A stretch of DNA of 64,000 bases from Gibbula magus (lineage: Eukaryota; Mollusca; Gastropoda; Trochida; Trochidae). The translations under genes were made by a program, and so were the position numbers. A model generated the notes under the pieces. That model made no database searches. It was not told where the DNA came from and saw nothing but the letters and a program-made list of their open reading frames with translations. Within the stretch, counting starts at the first letter, position 1, and every line of letters begins with the position of its first letter. Positions 12,640 through 24,205 of the stretch are shown in pieces. Location of the stretch: the NCBI GenBank assembly GCA_936450465.1, contig OW388291.1:85419099-85483098 (forward strand). Reading direction: 5' to 3'.

Positions 12640-12961
12640 GACAGTTGCTCTGATCCAGACAGATCCCGTCTGTGGTTGAAGGAGCTGATGTAATGTCCAC
12701 TTGCGGTCAATTACACGGAGGGTTTAGGCAGTGGTCACCTCACACGCAGACGGGCTTTGTGTCTTCCTCGCTCGTCAATGGGTTCCATAGAGGCCATTAA
12801 TCAGCTGCAAGTAACAGATTAGCGCACCTCGAGAAAACGAGGTAATTGTCTGACCCTTATGACCTGCTACCAGCTGTCAATCAGGCAGTGCTGCTCTCTG
12901 ATTGGCTGCCTCGACTTGGTATAGAAAGCGAAGCCACGCCCGAGTCAGTATTGAGCACGCG
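12640..12961 (+). promoter_or_regulatory. Promoter/5' region of the orphan gene
   Basis: Conserved in inverted orientation with 11-340. Both copies contain CAGCTG E-boxes (12802, 12871), an inverted CCAAT box (GATTGG, 12900-12905), GCCACGCCC (12934-12942, GC/KLF-box-like) and a weak TATA-like GGTATAGAAAG. Conservation runs up to the ATG at 12962. The proximity of CCAAT box to start codon suggests a short 5' UTR. The role is inferred from position and conservation. Confidence 0.6.
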
Positions 12962-14635
12962 ATGGGGATACCAAGACGTCAGCAGTTGCCTCTGACTCTG
13001 GACTCTATGGGGATACCAAGCCGTCTTCAGACTCCTCTGTGTGTGGACACCAACATCAACTACGAACTGGACTCAGCCATGTTCCCAGGTTTGAATCAAC
13101 CAGGGTATACTCAACAACCAGTTCTAATGATCGCTGGACAATACAGTGGGTCCTCAGTAAGGAATGCAGAAAGAAGAGGTTACCGTCAAACCTCTGAGCC
13201 TGTTGGACATTTCAGAGCAACACAAAAACAACCCGAATGTGACAGGAATGTTGCATCAAAGTATATTTTACCCAGTTCAAATGACAAACGCCTTAACCCA
13301 CGTGAAGACGATGCCTTGGATATCATGGGTAAGATTGATCTAGACCAAGCACCTGGTTGTGCTGATGCAACGATACTCTACCGACCGTTATAACATATAT
13401 TACGCCTGAAGGCAGTCCTGTTGTTCAACGTAACAGTTGTATATTTGACTTATGCTCATTTGAATATTTGAAGTATCGAGCATGCAATGAAAAAATTTCC
13501 GGAATTCTTTTCAGTTGTAGTTAATATGGAAGCTATTGAGACTTGGAACTGCATGTATTCAAATTTCCCTTTCATTGTTTCAGACGTGAACCCGAGCGAC
13601 CTTGTGTGTGGACTGAAGGACGGCGCGGAGTATCTGCGGCTGGTGGAGGACGTCGTGCAGGGTGTGCCCAGCTCGGAGGAGCTCCAGTACACACAGGGAC
13701 CCATCTGCATCTCGGACTCTCCTCCTTCCTCCCCGACTCCTCGCAACTCCCCTGCTACTTTGGGACTGGGCGTGAACCACGTGGCCTCCTCACACCCGAC
13801 CAGGGGAGGACGACAACCTACTAAAAGTCGGTTCACAAAGGACAGTGAAACTTCTCATTTAAGGTTCAATGGAAGACAAACTAGCAATTCCGGTGATACA
13901 TTCAAACAGAGCTTGAATGAAAGACTCATGGATGACCGACTCCATTGTCCGTCGTCTCGTATTACCCATGTCCAGTCTGTACCACAACAGGTTCAACGTT
14001 TCAACTCATCAGTGCTCCCTTTGAACGCCGTATCACATTCCGTTAACTCTTCAATGCATTCCGTGAACCCTTCTCTATATTCCATGTACCACGAAGCACG
14101 TGGAGTTGCACCCCATTCTGTAAACCCAGTATCACACCTTGCGAGTCAAGAGTCACATTCTGTGAATCATTCATTTCATTCTGCGAAGAAAGAACAATAT
14201 TATGTGAACCAAGCAAAGCGACCTATGAACCAATTACCACATTCTATGAACCAAGCAACGCGACCTATGAACCAATTACCACATTCTGTGAACCAAGTGC
14301 AACATTCCATGAACCAGTTACCACATTCTGTGAACCAAGTGCAACATCCTATGAACCAGTTATCATATTCTGTGAACCAAGCAACCCTTCCAATCCAGTC
14401 TCAGCACGGTGCCAGTACCTCACGTCAATCATCTTTCTGTCCTGGAGACAATTACTCTGTGCTCAGTGACGCTACTGGAGCTGGGTTCATTTCTACTGGA
14501 TACGCATCAAATATGATGAGTGACGCATCAAGAAAGAGGAAACACGTGGATGCGTCGACTGATTTTCAGAAGAGAACGTGTTTTAACTCTGAGTTTGTGA
14601 AGTGTTGGAAGAACCAGCCGATCAGAGTCATATGA
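12962..14635 (+). CDS. Two-exon orphan gene, repeat-rich probable nuclear protein
   Basis: Exon 1 is 12962-13328, with donor ATGG|GTAAGA. Exon 2 is 13584-14635, with acceptor TTGTTTCAG|AC. The join is in phase (1419 nt, 472 aa) and removes a 255-bp intron. Start: ATG 12962 lies right after the conserved promoter and is shared with the left paralogue. Residues 123-170 hold an acidic, hydrophobic stretch (LVCGLKDGAEYLRLVEDVV) and a Ser/Pro-rich segment (ISDSPPSSPTPRNSP). Residues ~275-395 carry imperfect HSVNQ/PMNQLPHSVNQ repeats rich in Asn, Gln and His. A basic SRKRKH near the C-terminus could be a nuclear localisation signal. The first 250 bp of exon 2 are much GC-richer than the rest. I recognise no family. 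A transcriptional cofactor or other low-complexity regulator is possible, but unproven. Confidence 0.7.
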
Positions 14636-15233
14636 TAGTCACGTGACAGTCAGGGACGGAGTGTTACATGATGTAATGACATGGCATGTGGCAGTTATTT
14701 GATGTCATATGATGTCTTTGACGTTTATTATAGTCATGAGATGGTGTTATGAGTCCGCGTGTTATCTTGTGACATGGAATAAGGTCTCATGGAATACTGA
14801 AATGGCGTTGCATTTATGTGAAACCATTCAGTTAGATGCATGCGATCGCGATGTTATGGACAGAGGCGATGAAGTAAGCAAAGTGTTATATCATATAGGT
14901 GTTATATGACAACAATTATTATAAAAAAATATAAACATTAAAAGATGCAATTGTGTGTTTCACAAACGTAAATAAGAACGCATCAAATGAATGGGTAATC
15001 ATCATGTGTGGGTATACTCTTGAACTGCCGGGTTAACGGTACCTGTCGTGTTGATAGTTTAATAACTTGGATGGACTGTTATCCGTTTTCTATAACCAAG
15101 TAGAGTGAGTATCCGGATCCCTTTGAAGGCAGATGTTTACTACTGTCAACCATCACCATGTATTGACGCCGTCCAAATATCTTCACGAACTGCCTTAATA
15201 CAATGTCTTTCTAAGCGTGCATTAAAAGCTTTG

Positions 15234-15239
15234 AATAAA
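15234..15239 (+). terminator. Candidate poly(A) signal of the orphan gene
   Basis: AATAAA about 600 bp after the stop codon, in an AT-rich stretch. First canonical hexamer downstream. Confidence 0.4.
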
Positions 15240-15699
15240 TAATTTATATAATTTGAATAATCGTTTAATTTTTTTGTGATGAGAGAAAGAAAGAGAGAGA
15301 GGAGGAGGAATGAAACTGGTTTACTTCATTCTAATGTCATATCAAATAGGACACGTAACAAGCAGATGTCATATCGCATACCGCTCTTTATGCTATATCA
15401 TACATTATTATCCAGGAATTTCATAACTTTATATTTCGCCATGGGAACGTTAACGTTTTAGAGATATTTGAAATAACACGTTTTAAAAAGTAATCAAAAG
15501 TTATTTACCAGAAACAGCATGAATTCATGTATTTATGTAGTCAGTTCAACTTGCCAAGAATAGGTTTTTAGATAAACTTTATATTCAGTACAACGGTTTT
15601 CAAGTGCGAGTTTAAAATTTTGAAATATTAGGTATAAGTGTGACACCTAATGTGTCAAATATTGGTTTCCTCAGTGAATTTAGTCTATATCCCATTATT

Positions 15700-16200
15700 A
15701 TCATTATTTATGAAAATATGATTCTGTATGCTGCCTTCAAAGAGGACACCAAACTACAAGATTCATGGACTGCTAACATTGAAACTCTGAAACAAATTCG
15801 ATTTCCAAACACCTTTTAGCAGCATACCTCAGATGCCAACTTTTCAAACAAATTGAAACCGAAATTTGAAGAACTTTAGTTTTTGGAAACTGATCAAACA
15901 CCCTCTCCTAAAAATCATAAATTACGACTTCTTGGTCGATTTGGTGAAACTTTTGGACTAAAGGATTACTTGCTCAAAATAAAATAAAAATCCACCAGAA
16001 GACTTTAACAACACTCCAACTGAGCGCCCATTTACTGGAGATCGAGAGAGGGGGTACCGCCACACCCCTGCTGAGCAGAGACTGTGCTGCCACGGTAACC
16101 TCCAGCAGGTGGAAGATGAGGAACACTTCCTCCTCACTTGTCGATGTAACAAAGGGATCGGGTCTGAAGATAACAGTGGCGATCTAGATATTCCATGCAC
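15700..16200 (+). mobile_element. LINE RT C-terminal fragment
   Basis: Forward frames read ...RHTPAEQRLCCHGNLQQ then VEDEEHFLLTCRCN, the LINE C-terminal knuckle (RLC..C...VEDE.HFLL.C) known from many invertebrate ORF2 proteins. Upstream frames from ~15.7 kb resemble the thumb/connection region but are broken by stops and shifts. The minus-strand ORF here is a shadow. Confidence 0.55.
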
Positions 16201-16244
16201 TCATCAATGAATTAAAACAAATTAAAATAAAAAGGAGGCCTCTG

Positions 16245-16335
16245 AGATGTGTTCAATTCAGCCCGAGTTCAGAGTCTTGTTGTAGACTTGCATAGGCGCT
16301 TAAACAATTAAGGGGTCTGGATGACAGACTAATCA
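16245..16335 (+). repeat. Duplicated non-coding block G, copy 1
   Basis: Matches 21738-21830 in direct orientation: GCCTCTGAGATGTGT, TTGTTGTAGACTTGC.TAGG and GGAGTCTGAATGACAGACT-like stretches are shared. No ORF. Could be part of the tandem locus duplication or an unrecognised dispersed repeat. Confidence 0.5.
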
Positions 16336-16805
16336 ATGAACTTCAAATACATATTCCTTTGCATTGATTTTGGAATGTAAAAATAGAACATTTGATATTT
16401 TTCTTCAATACCATTCGTAGCTGTGGAGTTCCTGGAAATATGAATTTCTACTCGATGATATATACATGGTATTCAAAGAGAAATATGAAATATCTCCTAC
16501 AAATTCCTAGGTCCGAAGTACGGATATATTTAAAGTGACACGTGAAGAGTAGCTCGTGTCAGTGATGTACAATCATAGAGCGTACATTCTTATTCAGGAA
16601 GCATCCTAAAACCATTTTGCATTCAAATCACATCGTTTGTGATAAATCACCGGTTTATGTGCATGTCAAACATAGCGCTTTATTATCAGATCCGGGGAAA
16701 GGTTAAGATTAGTTAGTAAGTGACTGATCGACCTCTTTAATCCCTCTCCTTTGTTGCCCGTGACAATGGTGAAGCTGTGAACTGGACGCGTGAAGAACTC
16801 GTACT

Positions 16806-16856
16806 ATAGCATTTAACAGTTGACACTTGGCCCATTGTGACGTCACAGTAGTCAGG
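16806..16856 (+). promoter_or_regulatory. CRE-containing block H, copy 1
   Basis: Contains ACAGTTGACACTTGG followed by CATTGTGACGTCACA. The palindromic CRE TGACGTCA is perfect. The same arrangement, with few changes, recurs at 24496-24540 in the same orientation. A CREB/ATF-family site is the natural reading. Confidence 0.5.
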
Positions 16857-17784
16857 TATCAGAGTTCACATGATGTAATACGCCTCTTTGTTGAGACCTC
16901 TCCGAATAAAGATATATTGTGTTTGATTCTTGGTAACAAAACCGTCATTGTCAACACGACCATGTTTCATGTATACTAACTGTTATGTATTCGTGGTTCA
17001 AAATTATATTTGTGAGTTTTCATATTTTGACAATGTACGATTGATAGTTAGTGGTATTAGCAACATTATTGAGTCTCATCCTAGTTATACTTAAACCTAA
17101 AAACCCATGACAGCACAGGTTTATCGCGAGTCATTGCAAAATACATTTAAATATTGTCCCTAAGTTTTGGTAACTCAATTTACAATCATGGCGCAGGGCT
17201 AAAGTACTTTTTTCAATGCTTATATTCTTGATCGATAAATAGCTTCTAAAACACTTAGGAATAATAAAAGAATCTTCGCAATACTTAATGAAAAATGGAA
17301 AAAATATGAAAAAATGAAAGACCAAGCAATTAAGAGGAAGAGAGAGAATTTGTTTTTAATTTCTCACCTCTTATTGTAATAGTAATTCATGCTTGTTGAT
17401 GCAGTAGTACAGTGACACGAGTCAGTTGGACTGTATCGGCCTAGATGTTGCCATCTATAATGTAAGTCACGACATCAATCCGTCCATTTGTTTATATATT
17501 TAAAGTGCGAGTTCTATCGTCGACTGTCTAACATCTTAACAATTAGTAACAAAGCAAGAAATAATGCTAGCCTTTATCAAATTTTCAAATATAAAGTCAT
17601 AAACATATCACCCACAGTGATATCTGGATTGTACAATGAGCATGTATTAATATCATATCTGTAAACAGGAATAGCCTCTCGAATTTCGTTTCCACAAAAC
17701 GCCCCTATAGAACCCTTTCTTTTGAGAGTCCAATCCACCCAGGATGTTTCCACATAATATTCAGAAGCTCACTTGCCCTTGGTC

Positions 17785-17895
17785 ATTAAATCGAGGCGGT
17801 CAGTCGTTGGTCAACTCGGATTGTTTGTGGACTGTGTTCATTCAGGCGTATCCTCTTATTTGAAGGAGCTCGAATTATCAGGATCAAAGTCAGCT
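17785..17895 (-). promoter_or_regulatory. Conserved non-coding block F' (inverted copy of 6640-6750)
   Basis: The reverse complement shares AAATAAGAGGATACGC, ATCCGAGTTGACCAACGACT and GACCGCC with block F. It lies downstream of the orphan gene and upstream of block E', so F' and E' keep the order and orientation of F and E as mirrored. Confidence 0.5.
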
Positions 17896-18273
17896 GGTGA
17901 TATCGAGTTCTAACATTAACAAAAGTTAACAACCAATTAATGTCATGCCCTGTAATGCCGGGTAACACTAGAATTGCGACGAGACCCATGTAAGGATTTC
18001 AATCTTGTATTTGTTAGAGTTATGTAACTGAAAAACCAGTAATCTTACTGAACATGGGGCGTCACAGGTCACTGTTACAAGAAGGGGCATAAGGTGGTAG
18101 GTATGTGCGAGAGAATGATCACGAATGTTGTCTTTGGGCAATGGTTACAGATTACGTCACATGCTATCAGCAAGTATCTGCAAGCTCCTGGTGTATATAA
18201 AAGGTTAGGTTAAGGTAGATAAACGATAAGTATCTGAAATGAAAACATCGAAAAAAGATTGTCTCATTCATAA

Positions 18274-18780
18274 ATGGATGAACGCAAGCTTAAGAGATCT
18301 CTTTATTTTCATTGTCTCTATCAAATGGACTTTCTGACAAAAATCTTTTTGAATTACTTCAACATAAATAATGCTAGCGATAGACTTGCTGATAAAAGTC
18401 TAGACAAATTTTTAAAAAGTGAGCGGGGCTCACTAATACCCCCGACCCTTCATGTGCAAACTCTTGAACACAACCTGTGAAAATCTGGTGAGAAACTCCT
18501 ATGCATCGTTACAAAATAAGTTTGACATGATTTTATAGTACTCGTATGATTCAATGTATCATGTAATTATAGTGTCCAAACTAAAACCGATTTGTCTCTC
18601 TGAAATATCGAAGCAAGGGAGGGCCGTTGTTCGGGGTATAATAAACTGGGTTAGTTAATGTATTACTGCATTGTGGCAGTAGCGTAATATATTAACTCTA
18701 TTATTTTTCTTCCAACTGATGTAAACGTTGTTGGTTTTTAAAAATAACCGAGATCATTGATGTTGTTTAATTAACTCTTA
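18274..18780. other. Spacer with a small unassigned ORF
   Basis: A 68-aa ORF at 18274-18480 has no motif I recognise and no clear gene context. Confidence 0.25.
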
Positions 18781-19847
18781 AGGACAAAGCCTCCTTCGCT
18801 TAATGTTCGTGTTGATATAAGTGCTGAATCTTCATATCCCGGATATTCAACACGCACAGTTACGAACTATAGATATAAAGTACAAATCTTTCATATTACC
18901 AATTTTGATTACTCGTGTCATATATGGGACAACTGTACTAAGGAACAGTCTCTACTTCTTGAAAAACTTAATCTCGATGCGATCAGAACTATCTGTGGCG
19001 CAGTCCGTGGCACAAGCCATACAAAATTGTACTCGGAGACGAGCATTACCTCTTTGGAAAAAAGGAGAACTGGCCAAAAATTATGTGTATTTTATAAGAT
19101 GGTAAATAATTTGGCTCCTGAGTATCTATCAAATTTAGTACCGGAGAATGTGTCGATACAATCTGAGAAACCAAACTGACCTACAAACTATTAAATGTAA
19201 TGCAAGCAATTATTCCAAATTTTGTTTACCAGATACAATTAGCATCTGGAATTCCCTTCCCACAGACGTTATCAATTCAAACACGCTCGGAGAATTTAAA
19301 AGAAAATTAAAAGAAACCAACGCTAACCCAATAAATTTCAATTTATACCACGGCTCAAGATTTTGTCAGATAATTCTCTCCCGCCTTCGGCTTGGCTGCA
19401 GCGACCTTAACGGTGATCAGTTCGCGAGATCTATCTCCGATACACCGGTCTGTAACTGTGGACATCAATTGGAGGACGCACTCCATTTTTTTCCTAACCT
19501 GTCCCAATTACAACGAAATAAGAATAAACACATACGTTTTTACCAAAGGTTATAACCTACCATCTATCCTGTACGGAAAGGCTGGCTCAACCAATCAAGA
19601 AAATGACGAACTATTAAAATCTGTCCATTACTATATTTTACACACTCATAGATTTTCAGATTTTTCTTAATTTACCCTAACGCCTTGCAAGTAAATAAAC
19701 ACTTTTAAACCGTAAATCTATCTCAATATTGCCCTCAACTGTTCTTTGTAATAAGAGCTGTTATGTGTGCTATTATTGTTTTTGATCTATTTTGTTTGGT
19801 TTGTATAAGGCTCCGAATTTTGTTTCTGTGAACGTCACTCATTTTTC

Positions 19848-19852
<5 letters not shown>

Positions 19853-19925
<73 letters not shown>
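19853..19925. repeat. (TA)n microsatellite inside LINE tail, copy 1
   Basis: About 70 bp of TA repeats between CATGTG and TGTAGGGAGCGG. The overlapping YIYIYI reading frames are artefacts of this tract. Confidence 0.9.
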
Positions 19926-19928
<3 letters not shown>

Positions 19929-20046
19929 GGGAGCGGCATTCAGATAAGCAAATATTTGCTTGTTTGCCAATCCTGTCACTTTTTTGTGAATAAATACGTA
20001 TAAGGCTCCGAATTTTGTTTCTGTGAACGTCACTCATTTTTCATGT

Positions 20047-20095
20047 GTATATATATATATATATTTATCTATATAAATATATATATATATATATG
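20047..20095. repeat. (TA)n microsatellite inside LINE tail, copy 2
   Basis: The equivalent tract in the second tail copy, shorter and interrupted (TTTATCTATATAAA). Confidence 0.9.
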
Positions 20096-20199
20096 TAGGG
20101 AGCGGCATTCAGATAAGCAAATATTTGGTTGTTTGCCAATCCTGTCACTTTTTTGTGAATAAATACGTTTAAACCATAAAGCACAAAACCTTTCTGTAC

Positions 20200-21000
20200 A
20201 TTTTGCGGACATTGATCACTGAATCTGGGTCAAATAACGAGCTAAATTTGGGGGCGACACAAACTGTTACGTCACAATGGAGGATCACCTAACGGCTTCC
20301 AGTAAACTATATAGGTGTATTTATCACCTTATGTCATGTAGCATTTCTCCCTACAGACACTCATAACACAGTGCATCCCTCACCCTCTGGGCGGTGCTTA
20401 TTGTTTCCTGCTCTAGGTCTTGATGGTTTGGAGTTTCCAGATTACAGGATTGTCGGATTATTGGTTCGATTATCTCCACAGTTGGTGCCCGTTACACGCA
20501 TTTGTGCAAATGTTGTTCAAAGAACTGAAATTGCAAGTTCTCAGCGATGAAAGTCAAGTAGAAAAGCCGTAAAGTCCAAACTGAAGGATAGTTTCCTCAT
20601 GTCACAACAATGAGTGATGACAGTTGTCAGACATTTGACACCGGAAGTCAAATTAACACAACAGAAAGAGCCACAAAAAGTTGTCACGGTCAATAAATGT
20701 CTTCAGACTATTCACATTTCTTCGAGAGGCACGGTGAAGGTCGGTGAGATGAAGGAGAATGACCCATGGATACTTGTCTGTCAATGGGTTTGATAGTGGA
20801 GACAAGTTTCAATGGATATCGTATAAACAAATATTCATAGTCAGATTTCATTTATTTACAAGTTGAAGAACAAGTTATAGGTAAGTGAAGACGGAGGTTC
20901 CAAGTCTTCAAATCATTAATTTTTTAAGACTACCATCAGATATTCAGATGAACGCCCGGTCACGGACAGCTGACCTTACTGATAGGTGATTCTGATTAAT
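20200..21000. other. Non-coding spacer with CRE-like motif
   Basis: GTTACGTCACAATGG at about 20267 resembles an inverted, imperfect block H (reverse complement CCATTGTGACGTAAC). Otherwise nothing recognised. Confidence 0.35.
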
Positions 21001-21022
21001 GGTTAGTTGGGTATCCCAAGTC

Positions 21023-21226
21023 TATTGAAATAAATCAGCTACAAAAGTTTGCTACTATTAATTACAAAGACGATAAACATAAACACACACAGAGCATTGA
21101 CACGAGATTTGCATATTCACGTCTGCGCGTTATCTTGACGAGACGTTGATGAGAGCTGAGGGGAGGAAACTGAAACAATCCTGTCATTAACTACCCGGGG
21201 GTCAGGGGTCACAGGAGTCAGGGGTC
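21023..21226 (-). promoter_or_regulatory. Conserved non-coding block E' (inverted copy of 1650-1850)
   Basis: The reverse complement shares CAACGTCTCGTCAAGATAAC, AATATGCAAATCTCGTGTC, GTAATTAATA and TAGCTGATTTATTTCA with block E. The octamer is intact and the TGACCCCTGAC half-site run next to CCCGGGTAGT is kept. It lies about 6.4 kb beyond the orphan gene's stop, suggesting a further gene copy right of this window or a shared enhancer. Confidence 0.6.
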
Positions 21227-21737
21227 ACAGTTCACGTAGTCCCCAGGTTTACAAATATTGAATTGGTTACACGTGTATTGTCTATTTCTGTCACTGTGTT
21301 GTGGCTAATGAGAATTAAAGGTGAATAGTTAGAAAGTTACTGATAATGCGATATACAAGCATTGATGCATGTAATAAATTAAGAAGAAAAGAAGAAGAAA
21401 ATTATGTTATTATTTTGTCATCAGGATTGTACAAGGCATATATTCAGAACAAGGATTATACATTAAAATAGAACGCCTGTCGGCCTCTGGGGCCTACGAG
21501 ACACATACAATCATTAAAATACATAATAAAGTAACATACATATTAACAATAATAGGTTAAATTATGACAGTGGTATTAAATATACAACTAGTGTGTGATT
21601 AGGTCATATCAATGGATCTCTGGTCCATTCTTGTTTTGCTAAAGAAAAGACCGTCACTGTACGTAGTTGACGTAGTTAAACATTTAGTATCAAAATTTTG
21701 TTAAATTTCTAAAATTTGAAAAAAATAAAATATATGA

Positions 21738-21830
21738 AATGAGCCTCTGAGATGTGTCCATAAACTGAGCTCTGAAGTATTGTTGTAGACTTGCCTAGGT
21801 TCTTTAACAATAAGGAGTCTGAATGACAGA
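21738..21830 (+). repeat. Duplicated non-coding block G, copy 2
   Basis: Direct-orientation match to 16245-16335. Confidence 0.5.
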
Positions 21831-21839
21831 CTTTATTTG

Positions 21840-23060
21840 ACCGAACTCGGTTATCGTCACGAATAGTCGGGTTTAAACTTTACAGACATGTGCAGACAGT
21901 ATGAAGTCTAAAGTACCGTACATCATCATCGTCTTGCTGACTGATTTACTCGTCCCGTGGTGAAGTGGACCTCCTGGCTTGCTTCTGTTATCTAAGAATG
22001 TGGATTCCAGAGTTAACAGATGTCAGCCAGTTTTACATTGGACTTCAACAGACACCTACAAGAATCCACACTGATGGTGTGGTGTACTACTCGACCAGAC
22101 GTCATCAAGAACCCTACAAGAAAACCCACAGGAATACCTACGTCCTTCACGATGCAGCGTGCTATTGTATAATTCACTCACCACCCGGAAGGCAGCACTT
22201 CCATTCCGACCTTTTCACACCATAAGTAGGTAAGAAAGGGAGAATGAGCCCTCAGTATTATAAGGATAGAACTTAGAATAGAAATAAAATCTTCTTCTTC
22301 TTCTAGAACAACTCATGATCCGGCACTGCAATTAGGTGACCGGTGTCGGAAGCGCAAACGTCCAATTTACCAATATCCAAGTCCAATATCCAATTCATTG
22401 TGTTACGAAGAAAAAGAATTATAGCTATTTTTTGACAGACAGACAGACTATTTCATGATAATATAATTAGGAATATGGTCAAAATAACCCAAAGTTATTG
22501 ATAGATGTGTTTGATAACTTAAAGTGTTGACATGATATAACAAAACACATAGGCCTACACTCCACGATTTATGCTTGATACACTCAGCATACTGAATTAA
22601 ACCAGTTCTACTGCAGCTTTGTTTGATACATTTCGCAGTATTCGAAGTAAGGAAACATGAACATACTACTGTCTGTCCTTTACTTCTGACTGCATCAAAA
22701 CGTTTTTATTAATACCTACTTTGTATTAATGTATTTTCCATGTTCATATACACTGACAACTGAACGCAGTCTGATTAAAATCGACCGTTTTAAGAATAAA
22801 AGATAAAAATAGTGCATCTTCGGGATACGAACACATACCATTCGGAGGTTTCCTCGCCAGACCGACCTTGTGGAGAGAAATCTACAGAATCTGTTCGTAT
22901 CCCGGTAGATGTAATTTTTGGCAATTTTTTTTCCTCGGATCAAGGTCGATTTTTATTCAGACTACCACTGAACGTAACTGCTAACAGAACTATTGCTTTT
23001 ACCTTAATCTGATTATTTGGCATTACTGTCATATTTACACCATTGTGATTCAATGTATAC
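21840..23060. other. Spacer with unassigned ORFs
   Basis: The 86-aa ORF at 21965-22225 begins with GTG, has no motif I recognise, and may be TE debris. The rest is AT-rich and featureless. Confidence 0.3.
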
Positions 23061-23084
23061 GTTTACATTTGACCATCTGTATGT

Positions 23085-23165
23085 AACTGGGAGCGACATT
23101 GACATACGCAGCTTCGACTTGTACGCCAATCATTTTCCGCTATTAAATATATATTTTAAAATATG
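23085..23165 (+). mobile_element. LINE 3' tail remnant
   Basis: GGGAGCGACATTGACATACG...CGCCAATCATTTTCC...TTAAATATAT aligns with the GGGAGCGGCATT...CCAATCC...AATAAATA tail of the LINE at 18790-20170. Only the tail is left. It lies directly upstream of another truncated copy. Confidence 0.6.
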
Positions 23166-23224
23166 TTCACACGTTATGTTTGATAGCAGTATGGGTAGTA
23201 AGGAATGTATACGAAAGGAATGTT

Positions 23225-24205
23225 TAATGTGTGAGAATCAACATTTATAAGGATTAAAACGTAAAACTTTAGAAACCATGTACAAACAGTTCATATTGCC
23301 AATTTTCGATTACTGCAGTCATATATGGGACAATTGTAACAAACAGCAACATATTTACTTGAAAAACTCAATCTTGATGCCCTGAGAACAGTGTGTGGTG
23401 CTGTTCGCGGCACTAGCCATCAACAAATTTATAATGAAACTAATTGTCATCCACTGTGTCAAAGAAGATATGTTCAAAAAATGACTATGTTTTACAAAAT
23501 GATCAATAACATTGCGCCGAGTTCTCTAAGTAATCTTGCACCTCATAGATTAGCCTATGTCTCTAAATATAACCTACGCACTGATTCGAATCTTCAAACT
23601 ATGAACTCTAAAACTGTAAATTATGCAAGGTCTTTTCTTCCAGATATTATTAAATTATAAAAATTCATTGCCCATCGAACAGAGAGAAATACAGTCCCTG
23701 TCAAAATTCAAAAATGCAATTTCAAACAGTAAAAATCATTACTGTCATTTTGATTTAAACAGAGGTAGCAGAGTTTGTCAAATCATTCATTCTCGACTCA
23801 GAATTGAATGTAGTGACCTAAATGCACACAAATATGAACGATTTATATCTGCAACCTCATCCTGTAGTTGTGGCCATAACTATGAAAACTCTATTCATTA
23901 CTTCTTTGTATATACGACAAACTATGTATTTGTATACCAATGGATTTGACCTAAAATCAGTTCTGTTTGGAAATCAAACACTCCCCAAAGTGTCAACAAA
24001 GAACTCTTAATTTCAGTTCACTCGTTTATAAATGATTTACAAGGATTGGTGTGTGGTTGTTTTACGTTTCTTTTCAGACAAAAATGTAATATAATATATT
24101 GTACATTCATTATGACAAAGTTGTATCCCGGAGCGGTATTAGCATAAGCTGTAAGCTTGTTTACCAATCCGGTTCCTTTATGCAAATAAATATGTTTAAA
24201 TCATA
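23225..24205 (+). mobile_element. 5'-truncated LINE, same family as 18790-20170
   Basis: Frames read YKQFILPIFDYCSHIWDN (RT thumb), LDALRTVCGAVRGTSH, KYNLRTDSNLQT, and GSRVCQIIHSRLRIECSDLN followed by CSCGHNYENSIHYFF. At least two frameshifts break the ORF. The tail GGAGCGGTATTAGCATAAGC...ACCAATCCGG...AATAAATATGTTTAAA marks the 3' end near 24203. Confidence 0.78.

Larger units (their letters stand above)
18790..20170 (+). mobile_element. 5'-truncated LINE with duplicated 3' end
   Basis: Broken forward frames read the RT thumb and C-terminus: YKSFILPIL, then CGAVRGTSH in another frame, YNLRNQTDLQT, SIWNSLPTDVINS, and GSRFCQIILSRLRL with CNCGHQLEDALHFF. The coding part is frameshifted at least three times. 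The 3' UTR ends GGGAGCGGCATTCAGATAAG...CCAATCCTGTCAC...AATAAATACG. This tail, with an internal (TA)n tract, occurs twice in tandem (19804-19998 and 19999-20167). Same family as 23225-24205. Confidence 0.8.

Noticed and set aside
12902..13393. Reading the first orphan exon as a 163-aa stand-alone protein
   Set aside because: The donor at 13328 and acceptor at 13583 join two frames in phase, and the extra 21 codons after the donor look intronic. The upstream 20 codons lie in the conserved promoter.
13456..13836. Minus-strand 126-aa ORF and a 93-aa plus ORF over exon 2
   Set aside because: Shadows of the GC-rich start of exon 2 of the orphan gene.
19839..20037. YIYIYI-type membrane peptide ORFs
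   Set aside because: Translation of a TA microsatellite.
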